In this document: one piece after another, positions 23,904 through 33,999 of the stretch | How the letters are laid out: each line of letters begins with the position of its first letter | Numbering within the stretch: position 1 is the stretch's first letter | Origin: JAVBLG01 sp031553655 | Lineage (GTDB): Bacteria > Desulfobacterota > Desulfovibrionia > Desulfovibrionales > Desulfovibrionaceae | DNA length: 64,000 nt | Reading direction: 5' to 3' | Assembly (NCBI GenBank): GCA_031553655.1 | Contig: JAVBLG010000044.1 | Span: 16,785-80,784, forward strand | Notes under the pieces: model-generated | Seen by the model: only the letters and a program-made list of their open reading frames with translations | Databases searched by the model: none | Told to the model about the DNA's origin: nothing | Program-made: the position numbers and the translations under genes

Positions 23904-25331
23904 ATGAGCACAGCCAGCGTTATCGTTGTGGGCGGCGGCCCGGGAGGATACACCGCCGCGTTTGCCGCCGCCAGATCCGGGGCCTCCGTCACCCTTGTGG
24001 AATCTTCCGCCATTGGCGGAACCTGTCTTAATGTGGGATGCATTCCCACCAAAGCCATGAAAACTTCAGCTGAAGTTCTGGAAATGGCCCATCGCTTGGC
24101 CGAATTCGGCATCAATGGCGGTGGAAACGCCGCTGTGGATATGGCCGCGGTAATAGCGCGCAAAAATCGCGTGCGCGAAATTTTGCGAGGAGGTTTGGAA
24201 AAAACCTGCGCCAGCCTGAAAATAAATTATCTGCGCGGCTCGGCCGAACTTCAGGGCGGCGGCAAGGTGGAAGTGAAACTTGCCGATGGCGGCAATGCCT
24301 CGGTCAGCGGCGATCACATAATTCTGGCTACCGGCTCACACAATATCAATTTGCCCTCGCTTCCCGTTGATCACAAGCGTGTAATCACCAGCGACGACGC
24401 GCTGGATCTCACCGACCTGCCCGACCACCTGCTGATCGTGGGCGGAGGGGTAATCGGCTGCGAACTTGCTTTCATTTATCGCGCTTTCGGCTGCAAGGTA
24501 ACTGTTGTGGAAGGCCAGTCGCGCCTGCTGCCCATTCCTTCCGTTGACGCGGACATGAGCAAGCTGCTTCAGCGCGAAGCCAAAAAACGCGGCATAGCCT
24601 GCGAACTTGGCAGCACTGTGGAGGGCGTGAGCGTTGATGACAACGGCGTTACGGCCATCATTGGCCCTTCGCCTTTCGTGGACGCCAAAGAAGCCCGTAA
24701 GAACAAGATTGAATGTCGGGCCGATACTGTGCTGGTATGTGTGGGGCGCAGCCCCAATACCGCCGGGCTTGGTCTGGACAAAGCCGGCGTGGCCGTGGAC
24801 AAGCGAGGCTGGATCATAGCCGACGAATATATGAAAACCTCGGCTCCCGGCGTTTATGCCATTGGCGACGTTCTTGGACCTAACAAGATCATGCTGGCTC
24901 ATGTGGCCTCCACCGAGGGACTTTGCGCCGTGGCCAACATTTTCGGCAAAAAGGAAGCCATGGATTACAATGTGGTGCCTTCGGGTATTTTCACTTTCCC
25001 GGAAATCGGTGTAGTGGGTCTTTCCGAAGCCCAGGCCAAAGACATGGGAATGGAAGTGCGCGTCAATACCTTCCAGATGCGTGAGTTGGGCAAGGCTCAG
25101 GCCATGGGCGAGCTGGCCGGAATGTTCAAGCTTGTCAGCGAGGCGGGCAGCGGCAGACTGCTTGGCGTACACATAGCCGGTCCGCATGCCACAGACCTGA
25201 TTGCTGAAGCGGCTTTGGCCTTGCGCATGAAGGCCACCGCCGCCGATGTGGCCGGAACCATTCATGCCCACCCGACGCTGGCCGAAGGGTTATACGAGGC
25301 CGCGCTGGGGCTGACACAGGCTCACGGATAA
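23904..25331 (+). CDS. lpdA: Dihydrolipoyl dehydrogenase
   Basis: Flavoprotein that reoxidises dihydrolipoamide with NAD+, the E3 subunit of 2-oxoacid dehydrogenase or glycine cleavage complexes. The 475 residues show the FAD motif VGGGPGGYTAAF, the redox disulphide C41/C46 in GGTCLNVGCIPTK, the NAD-binding IVGGGVIGCELAF, the second FAD motif VYAIGDV and the catalytic His-Glu pair in HAHPTLAEGLYEA. No lipoyl domain is fused. The partner E1/E2 or Gcv genes are not in the window, so which complex it serves is unknown. It is followed by an intrinsic terminator. Confidence 0.95.
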   Translation: MSTASVIVVGGGPGGYTAAFAAARSGASVTLVESSAIGGTCLNVGCIPTKAMKTSAEVLEMAHRLAEFGINGGGNAAVDMAAVIARKNRVREILRGGLEKTCASLKINYLRGSAELQGGGKVEVKLADGGNASVSGDHIILATGSHNINLPSLPVDHKRVITSDDALDLTDLPDHLLIVGGGVIGCELAFIYRAFGCKVTVVEGQSRLLPIPSVDADMSKLLQREAKKRGIACELGSTVEGVSVDDNGVTAIIGPSPFVDAKEARKNKIECRADTVLVCVGRSPNTAGLGLDKAGVAVDKRGWIIADEYMKTSAPGVYAIGDVLGPNKIMLAHVASTEGLCAVANIFGKKEAMDYNVVPSGIFTFPEIGVVGLSEAQAKDMGMEVRVNTFQMRELGKAQAMGELAGMFKLVSEAGSGRLLGVHIAGPHATDLIAEAALALRMKATAADVAGTIHAHPTLAEGLYEAALGLTQAHG

Positions 25332-25380
25332 TCCGTAGTTTGGGCGGAACGCTTATTTTATTTGTTTTTTTAATTATTAC

Positions 25381-25413
25381 AACCCTGGAGGAGTTTTCTT
25401 TCAGGGTTTTTTT
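25381..25413 (+). terminator. Intrinsic terminator of lpdA
   Basis: AACCCTG (25381-25387) pairs with CAGGGTT (25402-25408), followed by a run of T residues to 25413, about 50 bases after the stop codon. Confidence 0.85.
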
Positions 25414-25535
25414 CGTTTGTCGTCAATATGGGCGTAGATTTTTTTTACTAATCCGCTATAATATTTTTTCCAATAATGCCGATAAATTGTTTAATTTCAT
25501 TTTTTCTTATTCACCTTTTACGAGGTCGCCTTAAC

Positions 25536-27272
25536 ATGAAAATTTCTTTCAAACTTTATTTGTGCTTCGGCCTGATTCTGGCAATGATGCTGGTAAGCAA
25601 TCTTATAGCTCAGCAAAAAGCGGACAGATCCATCGACATCAGCGGCGACTTCATTGAAGACTATATGCCACTGTCCGTAGCTGCCGCAGAAATGAAACTG
25701 CATGCTTCCGAAATTCAACAGTGGTTAACCGACGTGTCAGCCACGCACAATCGTGACGGTTACAAGGACGCCGACGAGGCTGTTGCCAATTTTTTGAAAC
25801 ATAAAAAGAAGTTTCAGAAATTTTTTGAATCACGGAACGACTCGGAATCATTACGCAGGCTGGCCTCCATAGAAGCGGCCATGCACAAACTCTATGACGA
25901 CGGCAAAAAAATGGCCGAGGCTTATATTACCAAAGGCCTTGAAGCCGGCAACGAAATCATGGAAATTGTGGATGACTCTTCTAAAAAACTCATTGATTCC
26001 CTTGATCCTTTTATTGAGGCCCAGGAAAAGCTGTCCAATGCGGCCGCCACGGAAATGCGCGACAACCTGCGCTTCAGCTCCAGGTTGTCAATGGGGCTGC
26101 TGGCGGTATCGTTGATTTTCGGCGGGCTGGTGGCTGTGCTGATTACCCGTCAGCTCATGACCCAACTTGGGGCGGAACCAGGCGAACTGGCCAACATAGC
26201 CTCTGGTATTATGCAGGGTAAGTTTGATTTCGGCCACAAAAAAGATTCTGTGGGCGTTCACGCTGCTCTTGTTTCCATGGGTGAGTCCATTCATAAAAGC
26301 TTTGATCAAATAAAGGAAAAGCAGGAAGAGGCGCAGCGTGAAACCGAATCGGCCCGCAGAGCCACTGAAGATGCTACCAGGGCCAGGGCCGAGGCCGAAA
26401 GAGCACAACGTGAAGGCATGCTTAAGGCCGCCTCGGCTCTTGAAGGCGTGGCCAATTCGTTAAACGGCGCTGTTAATGAATTGTCCTCATTGATTCGGCG
26501 CTGCGATGCCGGAGCAGGCAGGCAAGCCGAACGCATCGGTACGGCCACTGTTGTGATCGGCAGCGTGCGCGACAGCGTAACGCATGTGGCCGGCATTGCC
26601 GCTTCTTCGCTTGAAACGGCAGGCGCTACCAGAAATAAGGCCGAAGAAGGCGCGGGCATTGTGGATGATGTTATCAAAGAAATTACAGAGGTGCAGACAC
26701 AGGCCCTGAAAATGAAAGAAGATATGGGCAACATGGGGGCGCATACGGAAAATATCGGGCAGATATTGAATGTCATCAACGATATAGCTGACCAGACCAA
26801 CCTGTTGGCCCTGAATGCGGCCATTGAGGCGGCTCGCGCCGGGGAGGCCGGACGCGGTTTTGCCGTGGTGGCCGATGAGGTGCGTAAACTGGCTGAAAAA
26901 ACTATGGACGCTACCAAGGAAGTAGAACAGAACATCACTACTTTGCAAACAGAAACGCGGCGTAATATCAGCTCGTTCGACAAAACTGTAGGTATTATTC
27001 AGAAGGCGGCGGACATGGCCAAAGTTTCCGGCCAGGCCTTGCGTAGTATTCTGGACATGGCCAAGGAAACTTCGGACAAGGTGGGCGGTATTGCCAACTC
27101 CTCGCGTGCGCAATCTTCCGAAGCGGATCACATGGGCAAGCTGTTTGACGAGGTGCGTTCCATAGCCGACGAAACCGGCGCATCCATGAATTCCGCCTCC
27201 GAGGCTATGGGCAGAATCAGCGGTCAGACCGCCAGCCTGCAGAAGCTTATTGAGCAGATCAAGAAGAATTAA
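25536..27272 (+). CDS. Methyl-accepting chemotaxis protein
   Basis: Transmembrane chemoreceptor of 578 residues. Helix 1 (about 4-24) is followed by a helical periplasmic sensor resembling a four-helix bundle (about 30-180), helix 2 (about 183-203) and a HAMP-like linker (RQLMTQLGAEPGELANIASGIMQG). A charged coiled coil (EEAQRETESARRATEDATRARAEAERAQ, given here as its sense only: Glu/Ala/Arg heptads) leads to the cytoplasmic signalling hairpin, whose tip has ADQTNLLALNAAIEAARAGE and FAVVADEVRKLAEK. The start is the ATG after GAGGT; 20 upstream in-frame codons lack a site. No PAS domain or CheR-binding pentapeptide is seen. The ligand is unknown. Confidence 0.93.
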   Translation: MKISFKLYLCFGLILAMMLVSNLIAQQKADRSIDISGDFIEDYMPLSVAAAEMKLHASEIQQWLTDVSATHNRDGYKDADEAVANFLKHKKKFQKFFESRNDSESLRRLASIEAAMHKLYDDGKKMAEAYITKGLEAGNEIMEIVDDSSKKLIDSLDPFIEAQEKLSNAAATEMRDNLRFSSRLSMGLLAVSLIFGGLVAVLITRQLMTQLGAEPGELANIASGIMQGKFDFGHKKDSVGVHAALVSMGESIHKSFDQIKEKQEEAQRETESARRATEDATRARAEAERAQREGMLKAASALEGVANSLNGAVNELSSLIRRCDAGAGRQAERIGTATVVIGSVRDSVTHVAGIAASSLETAGATRNKAEEGAGIVDDVIKEITEVQTQALKMKEDMGNMGAHTENIGQILNVINDIADQTNLLALNAAIEAARAGEAGRGFAVVADEVRKLAEKTMDATKEVEQNITTLQTETRRNISSFDKTVGIIQKAADMAKVSGQALRSILDMAKETSDKVGGIANSSRAQSSEADHMGKLFDEVRSIADETGASMNSASEAMGRISGQTASLQKLIEQIKKN

Positions 27273-27336
27273 ACCGCAGCGAAATGCTATAATGGTTAAG
27301 TTTGGATAAAAACGTAATTTGATTTTTCATAAAATA

Positions 27337-27367
27337 AAGGCGCGGGGGAGAATATACCCCGCGCCTT
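27337..27367. terminator. Convergent terminator between the chemoreceptor and tamB
   Basis: AAGGCGCGGGG (27337-27347) pairs perfectly with CCCCGCGCCTT (27357-27367) around a nine-base loop. It lies between two convergent stop codons. The T-rich flanks are short on both sides, so efficiency is uncertain. Confidence 0.75.
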
Positions 27368-27390
27368 ATAATTTGAATTTAGAATCGAAA

Positions 27391-30300
27391 TTAGTAGTCC
27401 TTTTTCCAACCAATCCCTATCTGGCTTGACTGTGGTGTGGTTTTGCCTTGCAACTTCAGGCTGGGGGCCAGTTCAATTTCCACGCGCACCCCGGTGCTGT
27501 CCTGGGTAGCGCCCTGTTCCACACCTACATAAATTCTATCATTAATATATTTGCCCGCTTCCAGAGTAGGGCCGGAAGAGGCCGCGTCCTGCGACGACTT
27601 GTTCGCGCCCGCCGGGAGCTCGGCCCCGGACATGCCTGAAGCTGTGGGGCCGGAGCTTTTTTGCTGTCCACCGCCCACGCGCAGTACATCAAGGCCGGTG
27701 GCCTTGCGCACACTGGTGAGCGGGTCCAGACCGCCGCCGCCACCGCCGGTGGCCAGCTCCCTGATGCTGTTGGCCAGTTGTATGGTTTCCACCTGGCTCA
27801 GTTCCGAAGCGCTTTTGCCGAACAGCACATGGGCCAGCACTTCGTCCTGAGCCAGCGGCGGGTTACTGCTCAGTTTCAGAGTGGGCTTTTTGGCACTGCC
27901 CCCCACGGCTACCACTGCGGTTATGTCCGATCCGGTATAGGTAAGCTCCAGATCAAGGCCGGGATTGATGCGGTCGCCGCCGGCAAACGTTATATCGCCC
28001 TTGGTGAACTTGAAGGTTTTGGACAAAAGTTCCAGATTGCCGCGCACCGGATTGAGCGAACCTACCAGCACCGGCTGCGACAAGTTTCCGGAAATTTTAA
28101 GTTTTCCCTGCCATTCACTGTCCAGCCCCCGGCCTCTTATGAAAAAACGGCGGGGAATTTCTATACTGATGTCGCAAGGCGGCCCGGCGGTTTTTTTCTC
28201 CATTGCATCGCCTGCTTCGGATATGTTCAGAGTGCTCACGCTGCCGCCCGCTCCAAGAGAGGAGAGCAGAGCCACTTCGCCGCGATCCACTATGATATTA
28301 GCGTCTATTTTGGGCGAGGCCAGTGGTCCCTTAACGCCGAACAGGCCGGAAAGCATTATGGCCAGATCATTGCGGTGCAGAGGTTGCAGCTTGCGTAATT
28401 GCCCGCGCAAGGCGAGGTTGGGTTGGCCCGGTCCAAGCTTTACCGCCCCTTCCATGGCAATGGAACCGCCGCGTCCGTCCGCCGCCGAAAAAAGCATGTT
28501 GCCGCCATCGGGCGTGCCGTGGGCCTCAAGAGTCATGTCGCGCAAAAGCACGCCGTTGAGCTTGTCTTCAAAGCGCCCATTGGCCATGTATACAGTACCT
28601 TTGACCTCGGGCTTGCTCATTGCTCCGGCCAATCCCAGATCGATCACCAGGCGGCCGTCGAGGGTGCGGCCAGGCATTGGCACAAAACGCCACAGGGGGG
28701 CGATTGGGCTGTCGAGATTGAAGGTGGCGGACATCCGCCCCTTGGTATTGGGCGCGGGAACCGCCCCGTTCATGGCCAATGGCACGGAAAAGTTCAATTT
28801 GCCGCCGTTGGCTTTGTTGTTGGTGAAATCAATATTTCCTGTGCCGCGCAAATGCAGCCCGCCGGAACGCTCAATGGCCGCATCGAGTTGAATATTGAGG
28901 GTTTGACCCTTTGCCGGAGCGGGCATAATTACGCGGCTTTTAACGCTGAAATTGCCCTTGGGGCTTCCGCCGGCAGCCGCATAGGAGGCCTGGGCGTTTA
29001 TTTCTCCGTCGGGCAGCGGGGCGTCGCTGAAGCCTTTCAAAAAGGCCAGCGGGAATGAAGATAGCTTGGCATTGAAGCTCATGGAATCGGGCTTTATTTC
29101 GGCCCCGGCTTCTAACGTGCCGCCGGGGGTAAAAGCCGCCCTTAGTCCTTGAACCTTTACGCCGTTGGCGTAATTGATCAGTAGAGGGGCCGTAAGGCGT
29201 ACTCCGGCCTTGTATTCGGGCATATTGAAAGCAAGGCGCGAAAGGCCGGCCTCGCTTTTGTCAACATTATAGTTGCCGGCCAGAGCCAGAAGATCACCGC
29301 CCTTGCCGGCTTTAAGCGCGAAGTTGAACGTTCCCGCTTTGGTTCCGTCCACCGAAGCCGAACCAGACGTCCATTTGAGCGGCCCGGCCGCGCCGGAACC
29401 GGTTTGCAGCCTGGCCCTCAAAGTTGGGGCGGTGAGCGCTTTTTCCGCGCGCGCCTCAAGCTTGAGGCCGTGAAGGGAAACCCCGGGCAGGGACAGCGAG
29501 TCGAGGCTGAGGGTAACATCGGCGCTTTGCCCGGCTGCGGGGTTGAGGTTAAGGGCAAGTTTTGCCGGGCCGCCTTTGAGATCCTGCTTGCTCAGAGCCG
29601 CGATAACGGCCCAGCTTTTCACTTCGGCAGCTATTTTGCCGTCAAGGCGCATGTTTTGCGGATTTTTATCGTGGGGAATACCGGCCTTTAGGTTGCCGTT
29701 AAGGACTACTCCGGCGAAATTCACATGCAAATCGCGCAAGTCAGCGCTTCCGTCAGCGCTTTCGGGCAGAGCCAGAGCGAATGAAGCGCCCATTTCTCCG
29801 GGGCCGCCAGGACTTTTGCCTGTGGACAGCTTGAATTTGCCCTGGGCGGACATGCCGCTCTCGGGCTTTTGCTGATAAGCGGCATTCAGGTTGACAGCCA
29901 GAGTTTCTATTATTCCGGCCGCCGTGGTTAACCCCGGACTACTCAAATTAACTGTAGCCAACAAATCGTCAAGCTTACCGTCAACGGAAATGTCAGCCTT
30001 CACCGGACCGGAAACTTCTTTGGCAAGAGGACCGAGATCTTTTACCTCGGCATTGAGGCGGGCTTTTATTGCATCGGGAGCGGACTGATCGGCCTTGGAG
30101 TATTCGGACGCCAGGTTGAGCGTGATGCCCCGCAATTGCTCGGACGCAAGCCCGGCCAGACCGGCAACCAGATCTCGCCATAAACCGCCGTCTTCAGCCT
30201 TGAATGCTGCTTTTGCCGCTATTTTTCCGTTGTCCAGCCTTATTTCGCCCGATTGCACATCCAGGGCCAGGCCGATGCCGTCAAGATTAAGCCCGTTTAT

Positions 30301-31203
30301 GGCTATCGTTGAACCGGCCATGCCCGCGTTGAGCCCATAGGCCAAATTCATGCTTTCATTGCCGAGGGGCGCGATTATTGAGCCTTTGCCCGCAAGATCG
30401 GCCTTGCCGTTGTTCATTGTGGCGTCAGCCGCAATGGTCACTTTTTGTCCGGTGTCGGTTGAGGCATCCAGCTTCAACACGGCCGCAAGTTTGCCTCCTT
30501 CCAACCCCGCATTGGCGGACAAGTTGGCGCCCAGACGCGCGGGCATGGGGCCAAGTCGGCCCGGCAGGGGGGGCTGCGGATCATTGCCCAGAAAGACCGA
30601 AAGCGGAACTCCGGCTTCTTCTATGAGAATTTTATCCACCTTCACGGCCACCGGCAGAGTTAGATCGGGCAGGGATGGCGGCCCCTCGGAAGGAGGTGAG
30701 GGCTCACCCGAAGGCGCGGGCAGGCGCAGCAGTTCCGGCCCGGCCACGCGCGCCAGGGGAATATGAGCTGTCTTGTGCAGCAGCGCGCCAAGATCAAGCT
30801 GAAGTTCGACTTCCTTTGCCTGGAAAAGCGGGCCGTCCTTGTCGCCCAGGCGCAGATTGCTGATGCGGATGCGTTGAGGCAGTGGGCCGGAAAGGCGGTC
30901 CAGGGCTACGGAATAGCCGCCCACATCGGCCAGATTTTTGTTTAGAAGCGTGGTTATCTGGCCTTCGGCCGAAGGGGTGCGCAGCCAGATAATTGCCCCG
31001 GCCAGACCCGCAACAAGCAGAAGCAGCAGTCCGAGCACAAAAAATGCCAAGCCGCGTATCAGTTTTTTCAGCAGCGAACGGGATTTTCTCCCCGGCCTTG
31101 GGCCGGACCCACTCCCCGGCATGGCCAAAGGAGCACCGCCCGGAGTCCCTGCGGGCATTCCGCCATTTTTACCCGTGGCGTCCGGTTTGTCATGTTGGTT
31201 CAT
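27391..31203 (-). CDS. tamB: TamB-like translocation and assembly module protein
   Basis: Very large (1270-residue) inner-membrane-anchored periplasmic protein of the AsmA/TamB family, thought to form a beta-rich groove that bridges to the outer membrane, for protein assembly or phospholipid transport. The N-terminal anchor (about 48-70) is followed by NKNLADVGGYSVALDRLSG and the family block IRISNLRLGDKDGPLF. The middle is a long run of repeated amphipathic beta segments. The C-terminal TamB domain (about 950-1270) has FTKGDITFAGGDRINPGLDLE and DEVLAHVLFGKSASELS and ends GIGWKKDY. It starts 10 bases after the tamA stop, so the pair is co-expressed. Confidence 0.92.
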   Translation of the reverse strand: MNQHDKPDATGKNGGMPAGTPGGAPLAMPGSGSGPRPGRKSRSLLKKLIRGLAFFVLGLLLLLVAGLAGAIIWLRTPSAEGQITTLLNKNLADVGGYSVALDRLSGPLPQRIRISNLRLGDKDGPLFQAKEVELQLDLGALLHKTAHIPLARVAGPELLRLPAPSGEPSPPSEGPPSLPDLTLPVAVKVDKILIEEAGVPLSVFLGNDPQPPLPGRLGPMPARLGANLSANAGLEGGKLAAVLKLDASTDTGQKVTIAADATMNNGKADLAGKGSIIAPLGNESMNLAYGLNAGMAGSTIAINGLNLDGIGLALDVQSGEIRLDNGKIAAKAAFKAEDGGLWRDLVAGLAGLASEQLRGITLNLASEYSKADQSAPDAIKARLNAEVKDLGPLAKEVSGPVKADISVDGKLDDLLATVNLSSPGLTTAAGIIETLAVNLNAAYQQKPESGMSAQGKFKLSTGKSPGGPGEMGASFALALPESADGSADLRDLHVNFAGVVLNGNLKAGIPHDKNPQNMRLDGKIAAEVKSWAVIAALSKQDLKGGPAKLALNLNPAAGQSADVTLSLDSLSLPGVSLHGLKLEARAEKALTAPTLRARLQTGSGAAGPLKWTSGSASVDGTKAGTFNFALKAGKGGDLLALAGNYNVDKSEAGLSRLAFNMPEYKAGVRLTAPLLINYANGVKVQGLRAAFTPGGTLEAGAEIKPDSMSFNAKLSSFPLAFLKGFSDAPLPDGEINAQASYAAAGGSPKGNFSVKSRVIMPAPAKGQTLNIQLDAAIERSGGLHLRGTGNIDFTNNKANGGKLNFSVPLAMNGAVPAPNTKGRMSATFNLDSPIAPLWRFVPMPGRTLDGRLVIDLGLAGAMSKPEVKGTVYMANGRFEDKLNGVLLRDMTLEAHGTPDGGNMLFSAADGRGGSIAMEGAVKLGPGQPNLALRGQLRKLQPLHRNDLAIMLSGLFGVKGPLASPKIDANIIVDRGEVALLSSLGAGGSVSTLNISEAGDAMEKKTAGPPCDISIEIPRRFFIRGRGLDSEWQGKLKISGNLSQPVLVGSLNPVRGNLELLSKTFKFTKGDITFAGGDRINPGLDLELTYTGSDITAVVAVGGSAKKPTLKLSSNPPLAQDEVLAHVLFGKSASELSQVETIQLANSIRELATGGGGGGLDPLTSVRKATGLDVLRVGGGQQKSSGPTASGMSGAELPAGANKSSQDAASSGPTLEAGKYINDRIYVGVEQGATQDSTGVRVEIELAPSLKLQGKTTPQSSQIGIGWKKDY

Positions 31204-31213
31204 AAAAATTTCC

Positions 31214-33418
31214 TTAAAAACTCTGTCCTATGCTCATATAAAATTGCACGGAGGGGTCGTCTTTGCGCGGATTGACCGGGGTGGCCACGTCAACGCGCAC
31301 CGGGCCTATGGCCGTGTAATAACGCAGCCCCAGGCCTGTGCCCCAGCGCAAATCCTGACCGACGAGCCTGTCGTCGTCATAGGCCATACCGCCGTCCATA
31401 AAGGCCACCACGCCCCATTCCTGGGTAATTTTCCAACGGGCTTCGGCGCTCATTTCCAGAAGCGAAGAACCGCCAAGGGGGTCGTCACTGCTGTTGCGTG
31501 GTCCGAGAGACTGATAGCTATAGCCGCGCACCGATCCGCCCCCGCCGCTGTAAAAGCGCACTGAAGGCGGCACGTCCGGGGCTGTTACGCCGTTCCCGCC
31601 CCAAAAAGCCCCATAGGTTCCGCGCATGGCCATAACAAGAGTGTCATTGCCTACCACCGGAACAAAGGCGTAGGCGTCGAAGCGCGAGCGCAGTGCGCTG
31701 AAATCTTTGCCATATTTTCCAGTGTAAGGAGTTACCGTAGCTATGCCTTTAAACCCGCGCACCGCATCTAGAGGGTTGCCGGTATTGTCGTAAGCCAAGC
31801 CCAGGGGAATGCCGAACAACGAATAATCGCGACGCTTCTCACCAGGGTCTTTGATGTTTCCGCCTTCGGCGCTGACCCTGGCGCTGCCCGTCCACTGCGG
31901 GGAAAAACGCTTTTCCAGGCCGGTGGAGCCGGCTGCTGAATTTATTTCATAGGCGTCTGTTTTTTCGTGCAACAGGCCACCCTGGGCCAGAAAGGCCTGA
32001 TCGTTGCGGATGAAATATGGTAAGCGGTATTTGGCGGTAAATTCCTGCATGTTCTGCCATATGGGCAACGACACTCTCAAATTGTCGCCATTACCGGTGA
32101 GATTGCGATGCTCCCATCCGGCTTGCACCCCTATGCCGAAGTCGGAGTCGTATTTCAGCTCCGCGCTTACGGTGCGTTCCGGGGCCGGGGCCAAGGTGGT
32201 CATAATGTCACGCCGGCCATTGTCGTCGGTTTTGTCGGCGGGTTTTAACGCTATGGAGCGGAAAAGCCCGGTCTGGCGCAGAGCGTCCTGATAGGCGTCC
32301 ACTTTGTCGCGGTTCCAGGGCGCGCCGGGTTCCCAGGTGCGCAGGGCCTCAAGGTAACGCTGAGTCACCGAGGCCTTGCCCTCCACATTGACGTCGCCCA
32401 TACGCACATATTCGCCTTCATTAATACGCACGTCGGCTTCAAGCTCGTGTTTTTCATGGTCAAGCACATAACGGGTACCGTCTATGGCCGCGAAGGGGTA
32501 GCCTTGATTCTGGAAAGAATCGCGCACACGGTCCACCGCCGCCAGAACACTGTCGGCAACAGCCGGAGAACCGCGCGCCATGCCGACGTCATCCAGAGTT
32601 TCCGGCAGTTTTTTCTTGTCTTCAGGCTGGCGCGGTGGGCTGACCGTAGCCACAGATGTGCGCCCCAGAAGGTATTGTGGCCCCGGATCAAAGTATATAT
32701 GTACCGGAACTTTTCCGGCGTGGGATTTGCCCGCTGTTTCACCTTCGCTGCCGGAGGCGGACGCATCGGACGGAGAAGATTCCGCGGCGGCCCCGGATCG
32801 GGCTGCCGCCCCGGACTGGCCGGGCGCCCCTGCGGAACTGTCGGCTCCGTCCGGAGCATAACCGTTTTGGGCCTGGGCGTCGGCAATGGCCGCTTCGGTC
32901 TCAGGGGAAAGCGCGCCAATGCGCCCGGTAATTTTTCCGGAGTAAAAACCGTATGATTTCAGTATATCGCGCCCTTCTTCAAGGGATACATAAAGGCGCT
33001 GCTCCAGCCCGGTCATGCTGTCCGGCGGCTGGTCGGCCAGGCGTTGCAACAGGCTGATTTTGGCAAAGGAAGCAGCCAGTTCCGGCGCTCCTGGCGAGGA
33101 GCAATCCACAAAGTAGGGAATTGCCGCGGCTTTGCTTTCCTTTTTCGGAGAGGTTTTGTCGGACGCAACTTCTGCCGCCAGCTTTGGCGGCAGATTTGGC
33201 GCGGGAATGGCCTGGTCTTTGGCCAATACGGCTTCCGAGCCGGAGGAGCCATCGTCTTCATCGGCTTTGAGCGTGATGGTGTCGGCCTGTTTGGCCGAAC
33301 ATCCGGCCAGGATCAGGCACAGCACAAAAATTATATTTATCAGCAACGCTGGAGGCAGCGGACTGTTCGGCCGCTTAATTGCCCAATCGATTGTGGTATT
33401 GGCGTCGAGGTTTGTCAT
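31214..33418 (-). CDS. tamA: TamA/BamA-family outer-membrane assembly protein with N-terminal lipobox
   Basis: A 734-residue Omp85-family protein. The N-terminus has a hydrophobic stretch ending LILAGC, a lipobox, which suggests processing as a lipoprotein; canonical TamA has a plain signal peptide. An Ala/Ser/Asp-rich spacer follows. POTRA-like domains come next (around ISLLQRLADQPP to VYVSLEEGRDILKSYGFYSG and INEGEYVRMGDVNVEGKASV). The C-terminal 16-strand barrel contains the Omp85 motif VRGYSYQSLGPR and ends DPSVQFYMSIGQSF with terminal Phe. There is no obvious ribosome site before the ATG, so a shorter start is possible. It lies next to tamB, its usual partner. Confidence 0.88.
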   Translation of the reverse strand: MTNLDANTTIDWAIKRPNSPLPPALLINIIFVLCLILAGCSAKQADTITLKADEDDGSSGSEAVLAKDQAIPAPNLPPKLAAEVASDKTSPKKESKAAAIPYFVDCSSPGAPELAASFAKISLLQRLADQPPDSMTGLEQRLYVSLEEGRDILKSYGFYSGKITGRIGALSPETEAAIADAQAQNGYAPDGADSSAGAPGQSGAAARSGAAAESSPSDASASGSEGETAGKSHAGKVPVHIYFDPGPQYLLGRTSVATVSPPRQPEDKKKLPETLDDVGMARGSPAVADSVLAAVDRVRDSFQNQGYPFAAIDGTRYVLDHEKHELEADVRINEGEYVRMGDVNVEGKASVTQRYLEALRTWEPGAPWNRDKVDAYQDALRQTGLFRSIALKPADKTDDNGRRDIMTTLAPAPERTVSAELKYDSDFGIGVQAGWEHRNLTGNGDNLRVSLPIWQNMQEFTAKYRLPYFIRNDQAFLAQGGLLHEKTDAYEINSAAGSTGLEKRFSPQWTGSARVSAEGGNIKDPGEKRRDYSLFGIPLGLAYDNTGNPLDAVRGFKGIATVTPYTGKYGKDFSALRSRFDAYAFVPVVGNDTLVMAMRGTYGAFWGGNGVTAPDVPPSVRFYSGGGGSVRGYSYQSLGPRNSSDDPLGGSSLLEMSAEARWKITQEWGVVAFMDGGMAYDDDRLVGQDLRWGTGLGLRYYTAIGPVRVDVATPVNPRKDDPSVQFYMSIGQSF

Positions 33419-33573
33419 CAGTTTCGTGGGTGACGGGCGTCATGTAGAAAAGTTTTATAATTTAAAAATAAGCTTAAGAATTTGATAGCATATTTTCCAC
33501 CAATAGACAATTAAGTTTAAGGAAGTAGATAATTGTTCCCGTATACTGCGTAAGGCCGTATCAATTTTGTACT

Positions 33574-33603
33574 AAAAAAGCGCGGCGATTTCCGTCGCCG
33601 CGC
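33574..33603 (-). terminator. Intrinsic terminator after the small membrane protein gene
   Basis: GCGCGGCGA (33580-33588) pairs with TCGCCGCGC (33595-33603). Read on the minus strand it is followed by six T residues (33574-33579). Confidence 0.9.
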
Positions 33604-33609
33604 CTCATG

Positions 33610-33945
33610 TTATTTTCCGTTCGAGCCGGATTTATCTTCCAGTTGCCTTCCGTCCTTGATGGTTCTGGCTTTGGTTGGCTCCACATTGATGACGGTTCCA
33701 CCGCTGTCGTCATTTTCAGGGTGATTTTGGTGAAAGGTTTGCTCATTCCTTCCCATGGTGAAGAAATATACGCCTGATTCTCCAGCTTCACGCCGCATTT
33801 TTTCCAGCTTTTTACGCATAATATAGAAAAAAATTACTCCAGCCAGAAGTAAAAGCGGCAGGATGAAAATGAAGCCGAGCATGAAGATTGCGGCCACCAC
33901 CGCAGTGACGAAAAGGATCAGTCCGGCATATATTTTGTTGGGCAT
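33610..33945 (-). CDS. Small membrane protein, unknown function
   Basis: A 111-residue protein with two closely spaced hydrophobic segments (about residues 7-22 and 24-41) forming a helical hairpin. A basic stretch RKKLEKMRREAGE follows, then a polar cytoplasmic tail ending SGSNGK. No domain was recognised. A strong terminator follows the stop, and the upstream region holds repeat R2 copy 2, so it is likely monocistronic. The ribosome site is weak. It is called a gene because of codon quality, the terminator and the coherent membrane topology. Confidence 0.65.
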   Translation of the reverse strand: MPNKIYAGLILFVTAVVAAIFMLGFIFILPLLLLAGVIFFYIMRKKLEKMRREAGESGVYFFTMGRNEQTFHQNHPENDDSGGTVINVEPTKARTIKDGRQLEDKSGSNGK

Positions 33946-33999
33946 TGGAGTGGCCTTTGGGGGTTATAGGAGTTTAAAAGCAGCCATCATTATGAAGAA

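Noticed and set aside
27965..28891. Long plus-strand frames opposite tamB
   Set aside because: They are shadows of the GC-rich tamB coding strand, without ribosome sites or recognisable domains.
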